From assembly GCF_000403785.1 (NCBI RefSeq), contig NZ_APHJ01000023.1, forward strand, positions 62,001 to 126,000: a stretch of DNA of 64,000 nt, given 5' to 3'. Positions within the stretch are counted from its first letter, which is position 1. Each line of letters begins with the position of its first letter. The translations under genes and the position numbers were made by a program. This stretch comes from Gillisia sp. CAL575 (lineage in GTDB: Bacteria; Bacteroidota; Bacteroidia; Flavobacteriales; Flavobacteriaceae). Shown one piece after another: positions 34,252 through 43,547 of the stretch. The notes beneath the pieces were generated by a model. That model was not told where the DNA came from and searched no databases. It was given only the letters and a program-made list of their open reading frames with translations.

Positions 34252-35079
34252 TTAAAACTTATAATTTAAAGCTAGGCCTTGTGAAGAGAAATTATATTCT
34301 CCTTGATTAAAGGCAGTTGTTGGGTAAATTTGAAGATTTTTATTAGTTTTTTTATGTAATTCTGGAATCAAAATACCAGCTGCTGCACCAATACCATAGC
34401 CAATTAAGTTATCTGTTAAAAAATGTTTCCCAGCTTTAACTCTCATATATCCTACAGAAGCAGGAACTACAGCAGCAATTCCCCAAACTAGTGGTTTTAA
34501 TGGTGAATCTGGATTGAAATCATTAAATACCTTTGCAGCAAAAAACGAAGCAGCAGCAGTTGCAGCAGTATGCCCAGCAAAGAAAGAACGCTGTTCATCG
34601 CTATCAATCCTCTTTTCTGTCTCTAAAGATTCATTATAAACCAATGGTCTACTTTTCTCAACTAAACCAGCAGTAATTGTAAATAATGCACCTGTGGTAG
34701 CCATTGTTTCTACAAATAGAACTGAAATTTGCCCAGCATTTCCACGTTCATTTTCATTTAATAGTAGGGCAAAAGGCATTACAAAAGAGGCATAAAATGG
34801 AATATAGCTATCAGAATTCGCTTGTTCAGAATAATATCCTGCAGCCCAGCGATCTACACCCCAAATATCATCTTTAGACAAATTATTTAGATCAGTTAAA
34901 CTAAGAGCATCTTTTTCCTGAATTATTTTCACACCCAATACATTTAGCCCCACTGCAGAAGTGATCCAGATTCCATCTTTTACGAAATCGGTCTTATAAG
35001 GAGATTCTTTTTTCTCTTGTGAGAATCCAGAAAAAGTAATTAGGCAAATAACAACAAGAAGAATTTTATTTTTCAGCAT
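34252..35079 (-). CDS. PAP2-family phosphatase
   Basis: 275 residues from ATG at 35079, chosen because it starts a good signal peptide (MLKNKILLVVICLITFSGFSQ); an upstream ATG at 35112 would put 11 charged residues before it. PAP2 motifs: KSRPLVYN (C1), FFAGHTAATAAAS (C2, with AGHT instead of SGHT) and RVKAGKHFLTDNLIGYGIGA (C3 with catalytic His). It may dephosphorylate a lipid phosphate such as undecaprenyl pyrophosphate or phosphatidic acid in the periplasm. Divergent from the VWA gene. Confidence 0.85.
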   Translation of the reverse strand: MLKNKILLVVICLITFSGFSQEKKESPYKTDFVKDGIWITSAVGLNVLGVKIIQEKDALSLTDLNNLSKDDIWGVDRWAAGYYSEQANSDSYIPFYASFVMPFALLLNENERGNAGQISVLFVETMATTGALFTITAGLVEKSRPLVYNESLETEKRIDSDEQRSFFAGHTAATAAASFFAAKVFNDFNPDSPLKPLVWGIAAVVPASVGYMRVKAGKHFLTDNLIGYGIGAAAGILIPELHKKTNKNLQIYPTTAFNQGEYNFSSQGLALNYKF

Positions 35080-35282
35080 TTTTTTTCGCCAAATCTCATA
35101 TTTATTCAACAAATGCGAAAAGGTTTAAGAAAAGTATAACATCAAAATTTGATTTTCAGTAATTTCTTTCGACTACAGAGATGAGCAAGTTTCTAAATTA
35201 TGTTTTCTAATTAACAAAAGTTTAGTTCCTGTTCACAATAGTATAACTTCCTAGAACGCTTAAAATAAGTTAACTTTAAAGA

Positions 35283-36413
35283 ATGAAAAAGAAGGATGAA
35301 CGCATACGCAGTGGTTTTATTTTCAAGAAATTTGAAGAGGAAAATATAAGTCCGTTTGATAGATTATTTGAAATATTTAAGGAGTTGATCACGCACACCT
35401 CGGGAGATTTTGATGAAGCTATCGAGTGGCTAAGGAATTTGGACGAAGAGTACAAACTTACAACCAGTGAATATACTATAGACGACTTTATAGAAGATCT
35501 TAAGAATAAGGGCTATATAAGAGAAGAGATAAAACCCGATGGAGAAGGAGGAATGGGTATTACGGCTAAAACAGAAAGAGCCATAAGACAGCAAGCTTTA
35601 AATCAGATCTTCGGAAAGATAAAAAGAAGTGGTTCGGGAAACCACTCTACAAAACATCAAGGTTTAGGTGATGAGCATACTGGTGAATTCAAGGAATTCC
35701 ATTATGGGGATTCTTTGGATAGAATCTCTATGACAGAAAGTTTAAAAAATGCTCAGATCAATCATGGTGTAGGAGAATTTAAAATGACTGAAGATGATCT
35801 TGTGGTTGAGGAAACTCATCATAAATCACAAATGAGTACAGTGCTAATGATAGATATAAGTCATAGTATGATCTTATATGGAGAAGATAGAATTACACCT
35901 GCCAAAAAAGTAGCCATGGCATTAGCTGAACTAATTACAACTCGATATCCAAAGGATACTTTAGATATTCTTGTTTTTGGGAACGATGCTTGGGCAATTT
36001 CTATTGGAGATTTACCTTATCTTAATGTTGGACCATATCACACCAACACAGTGGCAGGATTACAGCTAGCAATGGATCTTTTAAGGCGTAAACGAAATAC
36101 GAATAAGCAAATCTTCATGATAACAGATGGGAAGCCAAGCTGCATAAGAGAACGTGATGGTACTTATTATAAGAATAGTGTTGGTCTAGATCCATATATA
36201 GTAGAAAAATGCTATAGTGCTGCTAGCCAGGCTAGAAAACTACATATTCCAATCACGACATTTATGATAGCCCAAGATCCTTATCTAGAAAGGTTTGTTA
36301 GAGAGTTTACTCAAGCTAATCATGGAAAAGCATTTTTTACCGGACTTAAAGGTTTAGGGGAAATGATCTTTGAGGATTATGAAAACAACAGAAAAAAGAA
36401 AATTAGAGGATAA
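35283..36413 (+). CDS. VWA-domain protein paired with AAA+ ATPase
   Basis: 376 residues. The first about 170 residues are an uncharacterised helical region containing a Gly/His-rich linker (about 115-135). The C-terminal VWA domain has the metal-dependent adhesion site DISHS (191-195), a later threonine in the NTVAGLQLAM region and MITDGKPS. No signal peptide or membrane helix is present, so it is cytoplasmic. The next gene is a MoxR/ChlI-like ATPase 71 bases downstream. Such pairs act as chelatase or protein-remodelling machines; the client here is not apparent. Confidence 0.85.
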   Translation: MKKKDERIRSGFIFKKFEEENISPFDRLFEIFKELITHTSGDFDEAIEWLRNLDEEYKLTTSEYTIDDFIEDLKNKGYIREEIKPDGEGGMGITAKTERAIRQQALNQIFGKIKRSGSGNHSTKHQGLGDEHTGEFKEFHYGDSLDRISMTESLKNAQINHGVGEFKMTEDDLVVEETHHKSQMSTVLMIDISHSMILYGEDRITPAKKVAMALAELITTRYPKDTLDILVFGNDAWAISIGDLPYLNVGPYHTNTVAGLQLAMDLLRRKRNTNKQIFMITDGKPSCIRERDGTYYKNSVGLDPYIVEKCYSAASQARKLHIPITTFMIAQDPYLERFVREFTQANHGKAFFTGLKGLGEMIFEDYENNRKKKIRG

Positions 36414-36484
36414 TAAAACTTCATTATAATTATATAAAATAAACATTCAGTCCAGAATTTCTTAGGACTAAATAATAAGAAAAT

Positions 36485-37948
36485 ATGAAAATAGAGAATA
36501 TAAAAACATTTGGCGAATTAAAGAATTCAGGATATACCACTAAGGGTATAAAGGAAGAATTAAGACAGAATTTATTAAGCAACATTAAAAACGGGAAAAG
36601 TTCTTTTGAAGGGATACATGGCTATGAGAATACTGTGATCCCAGAATTGGAAAGAGCTATTCTTTCCAAGCATAATATTAATTTTCTTGGTTTAAGAGGA
36701 CAAGCAAAAACACGTTTGGCCAGACTTATGGTTAATCTTTTAGATGAATGGATACCTATTGTTGAAGGATCAGAAATTAATGACGATCCCTTTCATCCCA
36801 TTTCCAGATATGCAATAGAACTTATTAGAGAAAAAGGAGATGATACTCCAATTGGTTGGGTTGCAAGAGAAGAGCGATTCTTCGAAAAACTAGCAACTCC
36901 AGATGTTACCGTAGCAGATCTTATAGGGGATGTAGATCCTATTAAGGCTGCTAATTTAAAATTAAGCTATGCAGATGATCGTGTGATTCACTTTGGGATG
37001 ATTCCACGTGCAAATAGGAGTATTTTTGTGATCAACGAACTTCCAGATCTACAAGCCAGAATTCAAGTAGCGCTTTTCAATATTCTACAAGAAGGGGATA
37101 TCCAAATTCGTGGATTCAAATTGAGACTACCTTTAGATATGCAATTTGTATTTACTGCAAATCCTGAAGACTATACCAATAGAGGAAGCATTGTAACTCC
37201 TTTAAAAGATAGAATTGGTTCACAGATACTTACACATTACCCCCGTACTATAGAGGTAGCTAAAACGATCACGCAACAAGAAGCTAAATTAGATGAGCGT
37301 CAACTTGGATTGGTACATGTACCAGAATTGGCTAAGGATCTTTTAGAACAGTTAAGCTTTGAAGCTAGGGATAATGAATATATAGATGCTAGGAGTGGTA
37401 TTAGTGCAAGGTTAAGTATTTCTGCTTATGAAAACTTATTGAGTGCTGCGGAACGTAGAGCTCTAATTACAGGAGAAGAAAAAACCTTGTTGAGGTTCAG
37501 TGATTTCTTAGGAGTTATTCCAGCAATTACTGGAAAAGTAGAATTAGTTTATGAAGGTGAGCAGGAGGGAAGCGCCGTGGTTGCTCAAGAATTAATTAGT
37601 GATGCTGTGAAAACATTATTCCCGAAATATTTTCCGAAGATTGAAAAATTGGAAAAAGTAGATGATAATAATCCTTACAATGACCTAGTAGAATGGTTTT
37701 TTGCTGAAAGCGGATTTGAATTATTAGATGATCTTTCAGAAAAAGAATATAAGGAACGATTAGATTCTATTCCGCCCTTAAATCAGCTAATTGATAAATA
37801 TCAATCAGATATTTCAAAAGAAGATTCTTATTTCTTGAAGGAGTTTGTTTTGTGGGGTTTAGTGGAATATAAAAAGCTTAATAAATACAGGTCTACAGAA
37901 GGAATGCAATTTAAAGACCTTTATGGAAGCTATATTAGTGGTTTATAG
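36485..37948 (+). CDS. ChlI/MoxR-like AAA+ ATPase
   Basis: 487 residues. Walker A is GLRGQAKTR (about 75-83), with alanine where glycine is usual. Walker B is SIFVINELPDL, with asparagine-glutamate instead of aspartate-glutamate. Sensor 1 is VFTANPED, and an arginine finger follows in LKDRIGSQ. A helical lid (about 290-350) and an extra C-terminal region (about 380-487) complete it. It resembles the magnesium chelatase ChlI group but there is no chlorophyll or cobalamin gene nearby. It works with the VWA protein upstream. The altered Walker residues look subfamily-specific, though I cannot confirm this without an alignment. Confidence 0.82.
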   Translation: MKIENIKTFGELKNSGYTTKGIKEELRQNLLSNIKNGKSSFEGIHGYENTVIPELERAILSKHNINFLGLRGQAKTRLARLMVNLLDEWIPIVEGSEINDDPFHPISRYAIELIREKGDDTPIGWVAREERFFEKLATPDVTVADLIGDVDPIKAANLKLSYADDRVIHFGMIPRANRSIFVINELPDLQARIQVALFNILQEGDIQIRGFKLRLPLDMQFVFTANPEDYTNRGSIVTPLKDRIGSQILTHYPRTIEVAKTITQQEAKLDERQLGLVHVPELAKDLLEQLSFEARDNEYIDARSGISARLSISAYENLLSAAERRALITGEEKTLLRFSDFLGVIPAITGKVELVYEGEQEGSAVVAQELISDAVKTLFPKYFPKIEKLEKVDDNNPYNDLVEWFFAESGFELLDDLSEKEYKERLDSIPPLNQLIDKYQSDISKEDSYFLKEFVLWGLVEYKKLNKYRSTEGMQFKDLYGSYISGL

Positions 37949-38032
37949 TATAAGTTTAACGTTGTATTTGGACAATTTTAGAACTTCGATTTATAAATTG
38001 AAGCCTAATATTTAAAGACTAAAAATTATATT

Positions 38033-38449
38033 ATGAGTAAAGATAAAAATGTAAAGGCGCAGGAAAAATTTGGAGAAGCAGTAAATACAGGCAAGTTAGA
38101 AATGATTAGGGATGTGGTTTCAGAGAAAGTGAAGGATCATGATCCAGCAGATATTCAGGGGCCAGGAGCACAAGGATTTATAGATTTTTTTAGCATGATG
38201 CGCACTGCATTTCCAGATTTAGGAGTAGAAGTAGAGCATATGGTGACTGACGAGGATAATGTGAGCTTTGCATATACAGTTTCAGGAACTCATAAGGGAG
38301 AATTCATGGGAGTATCCCCTACAGGAAAATCTTTCGAGGTTAGAGGAATGCAAATTGGAAAATTTGAAGATGGTAAATTAATAGAGCGTTGGGGAGCTAC
38401 AAATGAACTTGGAATCTTAAAACAACTTGGTGTAAAACCTGTGAAATAG
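38033..38449 (+). CDS. SnoaL-like/ester cyclase-type NTF2-fold protein
   Basis: 138 residues, the NTF2 cone fold of SnoaL-like polyketide cyclase relatives: QEKFGEAVNTGKLEMI in the first helices, GFIDFFSMMRTAFPDLGVEVEHMVTDEDNVSFAYTV in the middle, and GMQIGKFEDGKLIERWGATNELGILKQLG at the end. Bacterial members of this group are mostly of unknown function. There is no polyketide context here, so enzymatic activity cannot be claimed. A strong inverted repeat 68 bases downstream probably ends its transcript. Confidence 0.75.
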   Translation: MSKDKNVKAQEKFGEAVNTGKLEMIRDVVSEKVKDHDPADIQGPGAQGFIDFFSMMRTAFPDLGVEVEHMVTDEDNVSFAYTVSGTHKGEFMGVSPTGKSFEVRGMQIGKFEDGKLIERWGATNELGILKQLGVKPVK

Positions 38450-38820
38450 TTTATTTTTTTCTTTTAAAATAGAATTGAAGCACTTCTTTAACCAGAAATA
38501 ATTCAATCAATTTACGAATCTGATAATTTAAAACCATTAAATTATCAGATTTGTTATTTTATAATATGCTGATTAAGAATACTCTAATATTTATTTTAAA
38601 TATAATAAAAGGTCTCTAAGACCACTTTTATTTATACATTTATAATCAGTTTTTTAAGAAGCATGATTTATAAAAATTTTTTAAATAGCATTTCAAAAAT
38701 TATTCCTGGCTCTACAGGCAATACTGCTATTTATATGTTTTCTATTACCCCTATGGGGTATTATATATAAAACTTCCGCACCAATATTTCCATTTTTTTT
38801 ATAATTTTAATAATCCTAGC
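38450..38820. other. 370-bp leader region before thrA
   Basis: After the terminator-like repeat at 38517-38551 the region holds a small stem GGTCT/AGACC (38611-38623), a 35-codon ORF (38663-38770) containing seven Ile and three Thr codons, and a stem with arms TACCCC/GGGGTA (38746-38760) near the end of that ORF. This layout resembles an amino-acid leader, but the codon run is not dense as in enterobacterial thrL and no clear antiterminator or T-tract was found. Confidence 0.4.
38517..38551 (+). terminator. Terminator-like 15-bp inverted repeat after the SnoaL-like gene
   Basis: AATCTGATAATTTAA (38517-38531) pairs perfectly with TTAAATTATCAGATT (38537-38551) across a 5-base loop, followed by GTTATTTT. 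The stem is A+T-rich, so it is weaker than it is long. Confidence 0.55.
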
Positions 38821-41268
38821 ATGAATATAATGAAATTCGGAGGTTCCTCATTAGCCTCTCCAAGTAGAATAAAATTAGTATCTGAAATCGTTCAAGAAAA
38901 ACTTCAAACAGGTACAAGCATAGTGGTATTCTCTGCATTTGGAGGAGTTACAAACGATTTCTTACAAATGGCCGATCTTGCTGCTAACGGCGATTTGAGT
39001 TATAAGGAAATTCTTCAGAAAAACGAAAAGAGACATTTAGATGCTATCAAGGAACTTATCCCAATTAAAAGTCAAAGTAGTATTCTAAGCAAGGTCAAAA
39101 CTGAATTTAATGGATTAGAAACACTTTACGAAGGAGTCTACTTACTAAATGAACTTTCCAATAAGACCAAACATGTAATCGCAAGTTATGGTGAGATCTT
39201 GTCTTCTCTTATAATTACGGAGTATTTTAAAGCTTTAGAATTAAATGTGAAGTTCACAGATTCCAGAGATCTTATTGTGTGTAAAAATGAGAATGAAAAA
39301 GTGCAAGTGAATTATGTAAAGACCAATGCAAATATTTTAAACTATTTCAAAGAGAATAAAGCAGATCTCTATGTAGTACCTGGGTTTGTGGCTAATAATG
39401 AACAAGGTGTTCCTAGTACATTAGGAAGAGGAGGTTCAGATTTTACTGCCGCAATTTTTGCAGGTGCCTTAGATGCAGATAAAGTGTTAATTTATACAGA
39501 CGTAAATGGAATGTATACTGCCAATCCAAGTATCGTATCTCATGCATATCCCTTAAAAAACATCTCTTATGAAGAGGCGATGGAATTATCTCATTTTGGT
39601 GCCAAGGTTTTATATCCACCAACTTTGCAGCCTTTGTTAAATAAGCAAATAGAGATCCACATAAAGAACACCTTTAAACCTTCTGAAGTTGGTACTATAA
39701 TATCCAAATCTAGTAAGGAGAATTTTAGATGGGTTACGGGTATTACTCATATAGACTCTATAAAATTGCTAAATATAGAAGGTAGTGGTATGGTGGGGAT
39801 TCCTGGGTTTTCTAAGCGAATTTTTGAAGTATTGTTTCAGGAGAAAATAAATGTTGTACTAATTACTCAAGCTTCTTCAGAACATAGTATTTGTATTGCT
39901 GTCAAAGATGATGAAGCTGATCAGGCAAAGGAAATTTTAGATGAAACTTTTCTAACCGAGATGCAAAATAATAAGATCAAACCTGTAGAGATCGAAGATA
40001 ATGTAGCCATCGTTGCACTTGTGGGAGATAGAATGCGGAGTCATCATGGGCTAAGTGGTAAGATGTTTAGCGCTTTGGGAAATAATAACATTAATATTAG
40101 AGCCATCGCACAGGGATCATCAGAAAGAAATATCTCCACGGTGATTGCAAAGAAGGATGTAAATAAGGCCTTGAACACATTGCACGAACAGTTTTTTGAA
40201 GTTCCTTCAAAAGAATTGAACTTGTTTATTACAGGAGTTGGAAACGTAGGGAGTAAACTTATTGAGCAGCTAAAACTCCAAGAAAATTATTTGCTTGAAA
40301 AGCTTCGACTTAAGGTTAGAGTTCTTGGATTATCCAACTCCAAAAAAATGGTATTTAAAGAAGATGGTATAGATCTTACTTCATGGTCTGAATTACTAAA
40401 TAGTGGTGAAAATGCTACTAAAGAAGGATTTTTTGAGAAAGTAAAAGAACTCAATTTAAGAAATAGCATTTTTGTAGATAACACTGCAAGTCCTGCTATT
40501 GCTGCTTGGTATAAAGAATATCTTGCTAATTCTATTTCGGTAGTGACTTGCAATAAAATTGCCTGCGCAGATGATTTTGTTAATTATCAGAATTTACAAG
40601 ATCTGTCGCGAGAGTACGGCGCTTCTTTTTTATATGAAACCAATGTGGGAGCAGGATTACCTATAATAGATACTCTAAAGAATTTAATGGCTTCAGGAGA
40701 TAGAGTTCATAAAATACAAGCAGTACTATCTGGAAGCTTAAACTTCGTTTTCAATAATTACAACGCAGAGGAACCTTTTTATAAAACTGTAGAACAGGCA
40801 ATGCTGGAAGGATATACAGAGCCAGATCCAAAAATTGACCTTAGCGGAATCGATGTATCCCGAAAAATACTCATCCTTGCTCGTGAGAGTGGTTTGGAAA
40901 TGGAATTGAGTGATATTGAGAATGATAGTTTTTTATCTGAAGAAAGTTTGAATACTAATACAAATGAAACATTTTTTGAGTTGTTGAAAAGTGATGAGAA
41001 AGAATTTAAAAAGATGTATCAGGATGCTGAAGCTAATAATAAACAATTAAAATATGTAGCTCAACTAGATAATGGTAAAGCTAAGGTTGGCTTGCAACAA
41101 GTGGGACCCGAACATCCATTTTATAATTTAAGTGGTAGTGATAATATCGTTTTATTCTTTACTAATAGATATAGTGAACAACCATTAATAGTAAAAGGAG
41201 CCGGAGCTGGGGCAGATGTTACTGCCTCAGGAATATTTGCAGATATAATTAGAATAGGTAAAAAATAA
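38821..41268 (+). CDS. thrA: Bifunctional aspartokinase/homoserine dehydrogenase
   Basis: 815 residues, the usual length of ThrA/MetL fusions. The aspartokinase part opens with MKFGGSSLAS (4-13) and includes TLGRGGSDFTA. Two ACT domains follow at about 305-455 (ILLVTQASSEHSI-type pattern and NINIRAIAQGSSERNIS), the threonine-feedback site in ThrA. The dehydrogenase part starts at the NAD-binding GVGNVGSKL (472-480) and contains NVGAGLPIIDTL and the lysine-bearing EGYTEPDPKIDLSG. It catalyses the first and third steps from aspartate to homoserine. Being first in a thrABC operon suggests the threonine-controlled form rather than MetL. Confidence 0.95.
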   Translation: MNIMKFGGSSLASPSRIKLVSEIVQEKLQTGTSIVVFSAFGGVTNDFLQMADLAANGDLSYKEILQKNEKRHLDAIKELIPIKSQSSILSKVKTEFNGLETLYEGVYLLNELSNKTKHVIASYGEILSSLIITEYFKALELNVKFTDSRDLIVCKNENEKVQVNYVKTNANILNYFKENKADLYVVPGFVANNEQGVPSTLGRGGSDFTAAIFAGALDADKVLIYTDVNGMYTANPSIVSHAYPLKNISYEEAMELSHFGAKVLYPPTLQPLLNKQIEIHIKNTFKPSEVGTIISKSSKENFRWVTGITHIDSIKLLNIEGSGMVGIPGFSKRIFEVLFQEKINVVLITQASSEHSICIAVKDDEADQAKEILDETFLTEMQNNKIKPVEIEDNVAIVALVGDRMRSHHGLSGKMFSALGNNNINIRAIAQGSSERNISTVIAKKDVNKALNTLHEQFFEVPSKELNLFITGVGNVGSKLIEQLKLQENYLLEKLRLKVRVLGLSNSKKMVFKEDGIDLTSWSELLNSGENATKEGFFEKVKELNLRNSIFVDNTASPAIAAWYKEYLANSISVVTCNKIACADDFVNYQNLQDLSREYGASFLYETNVGAGLPIIDTLKNLMASGDRVHKIQAVLSGSLNFVFNNYNAEEPFYKTVEQAMLEGYTEPDPKIDLSGIDVSRKILILARESGLEMELSDIENDSFLSEESLNTNTNETFFELLKSDEKEFKKMYQDAEANNKQLKYVAQLDNGKAKVGLQQVGPEHPFYNLSGSDNIVLFFTNRYSEQPLIVKGAGAGADVTASGIFADIIRIGKK

Positions 41269-41271
41269 CCA

Positions 41272-42192
41272 ATGGAAGAAATTAAAATCTTTGCTCCGGC
41301 AACATTGGCTAATCTCTCTTGTGGTTTTGATGTGCTGGGTTGCTGTCTAGACAGTGTGGGAGACGAAATGCTCATTAAAAAGAATACTATTAATGAGGTC
41401 AAGATCACTAGAATTACGGGTCAATTGCTTCCAATGGAAACAAATGAAAATGTAGCTGGTGTTGCTGTTCAAGCTTTATTAAAAAGCCTTAATTCTACTC
41501 AGGGATTTGATATTGAGATAGATAAGCACATAAAGCCTGGGAGTGGTATAGGGAGTAGTGCTGCGAGCTCTGCAGGAGCAGTATATGCGGTTAATAAAAT
41601 ACTGGGCGAACCTTTTACTCTCAAGGAACTTATTCCGTTTGCTATGGAAGGAGAACGTTTAGCCAGTGGTAATGCGCATGCAGATAATGTTGCTCCTGCT
41701 TTAATGGGAGGATTCAATCTTGTGAGGAGTTATGAGCCATTAGAAGTAATTAGCTTGCCATCACCTCCAGAAATAAGAGTTGTTATTTTACACCCATTAA
41801 TTGAATTGAAAACCAAAGATTCCCGAGCAATATTAAAACAAAGTGTGCATTTAAAAGATGCTGTAAGCCAATGGGGAAATCTGGGAGCTTTAATAAGCTC
41901 TTTATACACTGAAGATTATGAACTTTTTGGGCGCAGCTTAGAAGATAAGATCATAGAACCTGTACGATCTATTCTAATTCCTTATTTTGATGATCTTAAA
42001 AAAATCGCATTGGAAAGAGGAGCCTTAGGTTTTGGTATCTCAGGCTCAGGACCATCAGTTTTTGCTATGTGCAAAGGAGATGTCGTTGCAACGGATGTAA
42101 GGGAAGCAATGCAGTTGTTTTATAAAGTAAAAGGAATAGATTTCGATTTACATCAATCAAAAATTAATACTCAAGGAATTAAAATTTTATAA
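41272..42192 (+). CDS. thrB: Homoserine kinase
   Basis: 306 residues of the GHMP kinase family. IFAPATLANLSCGFDVLG (6-23) is the N-terminal GHMP strand, PGSGIGSSAASSAGAV (about 87-102) is the ATP-binding glycine/serine loop, and GISGSGPSVFAM (about 262-273) is motif 3. It phosphorylates homoserine for the threonine synthase encoded next. The start is 3 bases after the thrA stop and the end shares one base with the thrC start (TAATG), so the three genes are tightly coupled. Confidence 0.95.
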   Translation: MEEIKIFAPATLANLSCGFDVLGCCLDSVGDEMLIKKNTINEVKITRITGQLLPMETNENVAGVAVQALLKSLNSTQGFDIEIDKHIKPGSGIGSSAASSAGAVYAVNKILGEPFTLKELIPFAMEGERLASGNAHADNVAPALMGGFNLVRSYEPLEVISLPSPPEIRVVILHPLIELKTKDSRAILKQSVHLKDAVSQWGNLGALISSLYTEDYELFGRSLEDKIIEPVRSILIPYFDDLKKIALERGALGFGISGSGPSVFAMCKGDVVATDVREAMQLFYKVKGIDFDLHQSKINTQGIKIL

Positions 42193-43487
42193 TGCAATAC
42201 TTCAGTTTAAATAATAGAGAACATACCTCAAATTTTGAGAATGCAGTTCTAAAAGGGCTCGCTCCGGATAAAGGCTTGTACTTTCCCGAAAAGATTATTA
42301 GTTTACCTAAATCATTTTTTAAAGATATCAATGGTTTTTCTAAAGTAGATCTAGCCTTTCAAGTAATCAAAAATTATATAGGAGATGAAATCCCTACATC
42401 AGAATTAACCAGCATCATTGAGCACACATTGGATTTTGATTTTCCTGTGGTTCCTATAAATGAGAATATTGGAGTTTTAGAGCTTTTTCATGGTCCAACC
42501 ATGGCATTTAAAGATGTTGGTGCAAGGTTTATGGCGGGGAGCTTAGGCTACTTCATTAAAAAAGGTAATGTTGGGAATGTAACTGTATTGGTAGCGACAT
42601 CTGGAGATACTGGTGGAGCTGTAGCAAATGGTTTCCTTGGTGTGGAAGGGATAGATGTAGTTATTCTTTATCCAAAAGGAAAAGTAAGCGAAATACAAGA
42701 GAAGCAACTAACCACCTTAGGGCAAAACATTATTGCGTTGGAAGTTGATGGTACTTTTGATGAATGCCAAGATATGGTTAAGCAGGCTTTTTTAGATGAA
42801 GAGATCCAGAACCAAAGACAATTAACCTCAGCGAATTCTATAAATGTAGCGCGATGGTTACCACAAATGTTCTATTATTTTATTGCTTATCAGCAACTCG
42901 CTGAAATAGATAAAAAAATAGCATTTTCTGTTCCTAGTGGAAATTTTGGAAATATATGTGCAGGTATGTTGGCAGTAAAAATGGGTCTACCAATAGATCA
43001 CTTTATTGCTTCCAGTAATGCGAACGATGTGGTAGGTAGATATCTCAACTCTGAAAAATATGAACCTAAACCAAGTGTTTCAACAATTTCTAATGCTATG
43101 GATGTTGGAAATCCTAGTAATTTTATTAGAATAATGGAACTTTTTGAGAAAGATTTCAAGGATCTTAAAGGTCATTTATCCTCCTATAGTTTTTCTGACG
43201 ATCTTACTAAGAAGGCTATGAAGGAGATGTTTGATGAAACTGGATATGTAATGGATCCACATGGAGCAGTTGGATATTTAGGTTTACAAGAATTTCTGAA
43301 AAAGAATCCTGATTATTATGGTACTTTTTTGGAAACTGCTCATCCTGTGAAATTTTTGGAAACAGTGGAGAAGGTTATTGGAAAAAACATGGAAATTCCG
43401 TTAAGTATTCAAGCCATTTTAAATAAAGAAAAGATTTCCTTTTCAATAATAAATTATGCAGATCTAAAAGCGCATTTATTAGGTTAA
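42192..43487 (+). CDS. thrC: Threonine synthase
   Basis: 431 residues, PLP fold type II. ELFHGPTMAFKDVGARFM (about 97-114) contains the Schiff-base lysine, VATSGDTGGAVANGF is the phosphate-binding loop, and SVPSGNFGNICAG is the second glycine-rich site. It converts O-phosphohomoserine to threonine. Length and the ISLPKSFFKDI N-terminal region fit the class II threonine synthases of Bacteria such as E. coli. Last gene of the operon; a near-ideal terminator follows 5 bases later. Confidence 0.95.
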   Translation: MQYFSLNNREHTSNFENAVLKGLAPDKGLYFPEKIISLPKSFFKDINGFSKVDLAFQVIKNYIGDEIPTSELTSIIEHTLDFDFPVVPINENIGVLELFHGPTMAFKDVGARFMAGSLGYFIKKGNVGNVTVLVATSGDTGGAVANGFLGVEGIDVVILYPKGKVSEIQEKQLTTLGQNIIALEVDGTFDECQDMVKQAFLDEEIQNQRQLTSANSINVARWLPQMFYYFIAYQQLAEIDKKIAFSVPSGNFGNICAGMLAVKMGLPIDHFIASSNANDVVGRYLNSEKYEPKPSVSTISNAMDVGNPSNFIRIMELFEKDFKDLKGHLSSYSFSDDLTKKAMKEMFDETGYVMDPHGAVGYLGLQEFLKKNPDYYGTFLETAHPVKFLETVEKVIGKNMEIPLSIQAILNKEKISFSIINYADLKAHLLG

Positions 43488-43492
43488 AACTT

Positions 43493-43527
43493 AAAAATCC
43501 CTTTCAAGTAGCTTGAAAGGGATTTTT
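43493..43527 (+). terminator. Strong terminator after thrC
   Basis: AAAAATCCCTTTCAAG (43493-43508) and CTTGAAAGGGATTTTT (43512-43527) form a perfect 16-bp stem with loop TAG, with A- and T-tracts on both sides. It can serve both thrC and the convergent peptidase gene ending at 43548. Confidence 0.92.
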
Positions 43528-43547
43528 ATATTAAACATAATTTAAAA

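Noticed and set aside
37984-38003. Near-palindrome CTTCGATTTA/TAAATTGAAG before the SnoaL-like gene
   Set aside because: One mismatch in a short A+T-rich stem; not distinguishable from chance.
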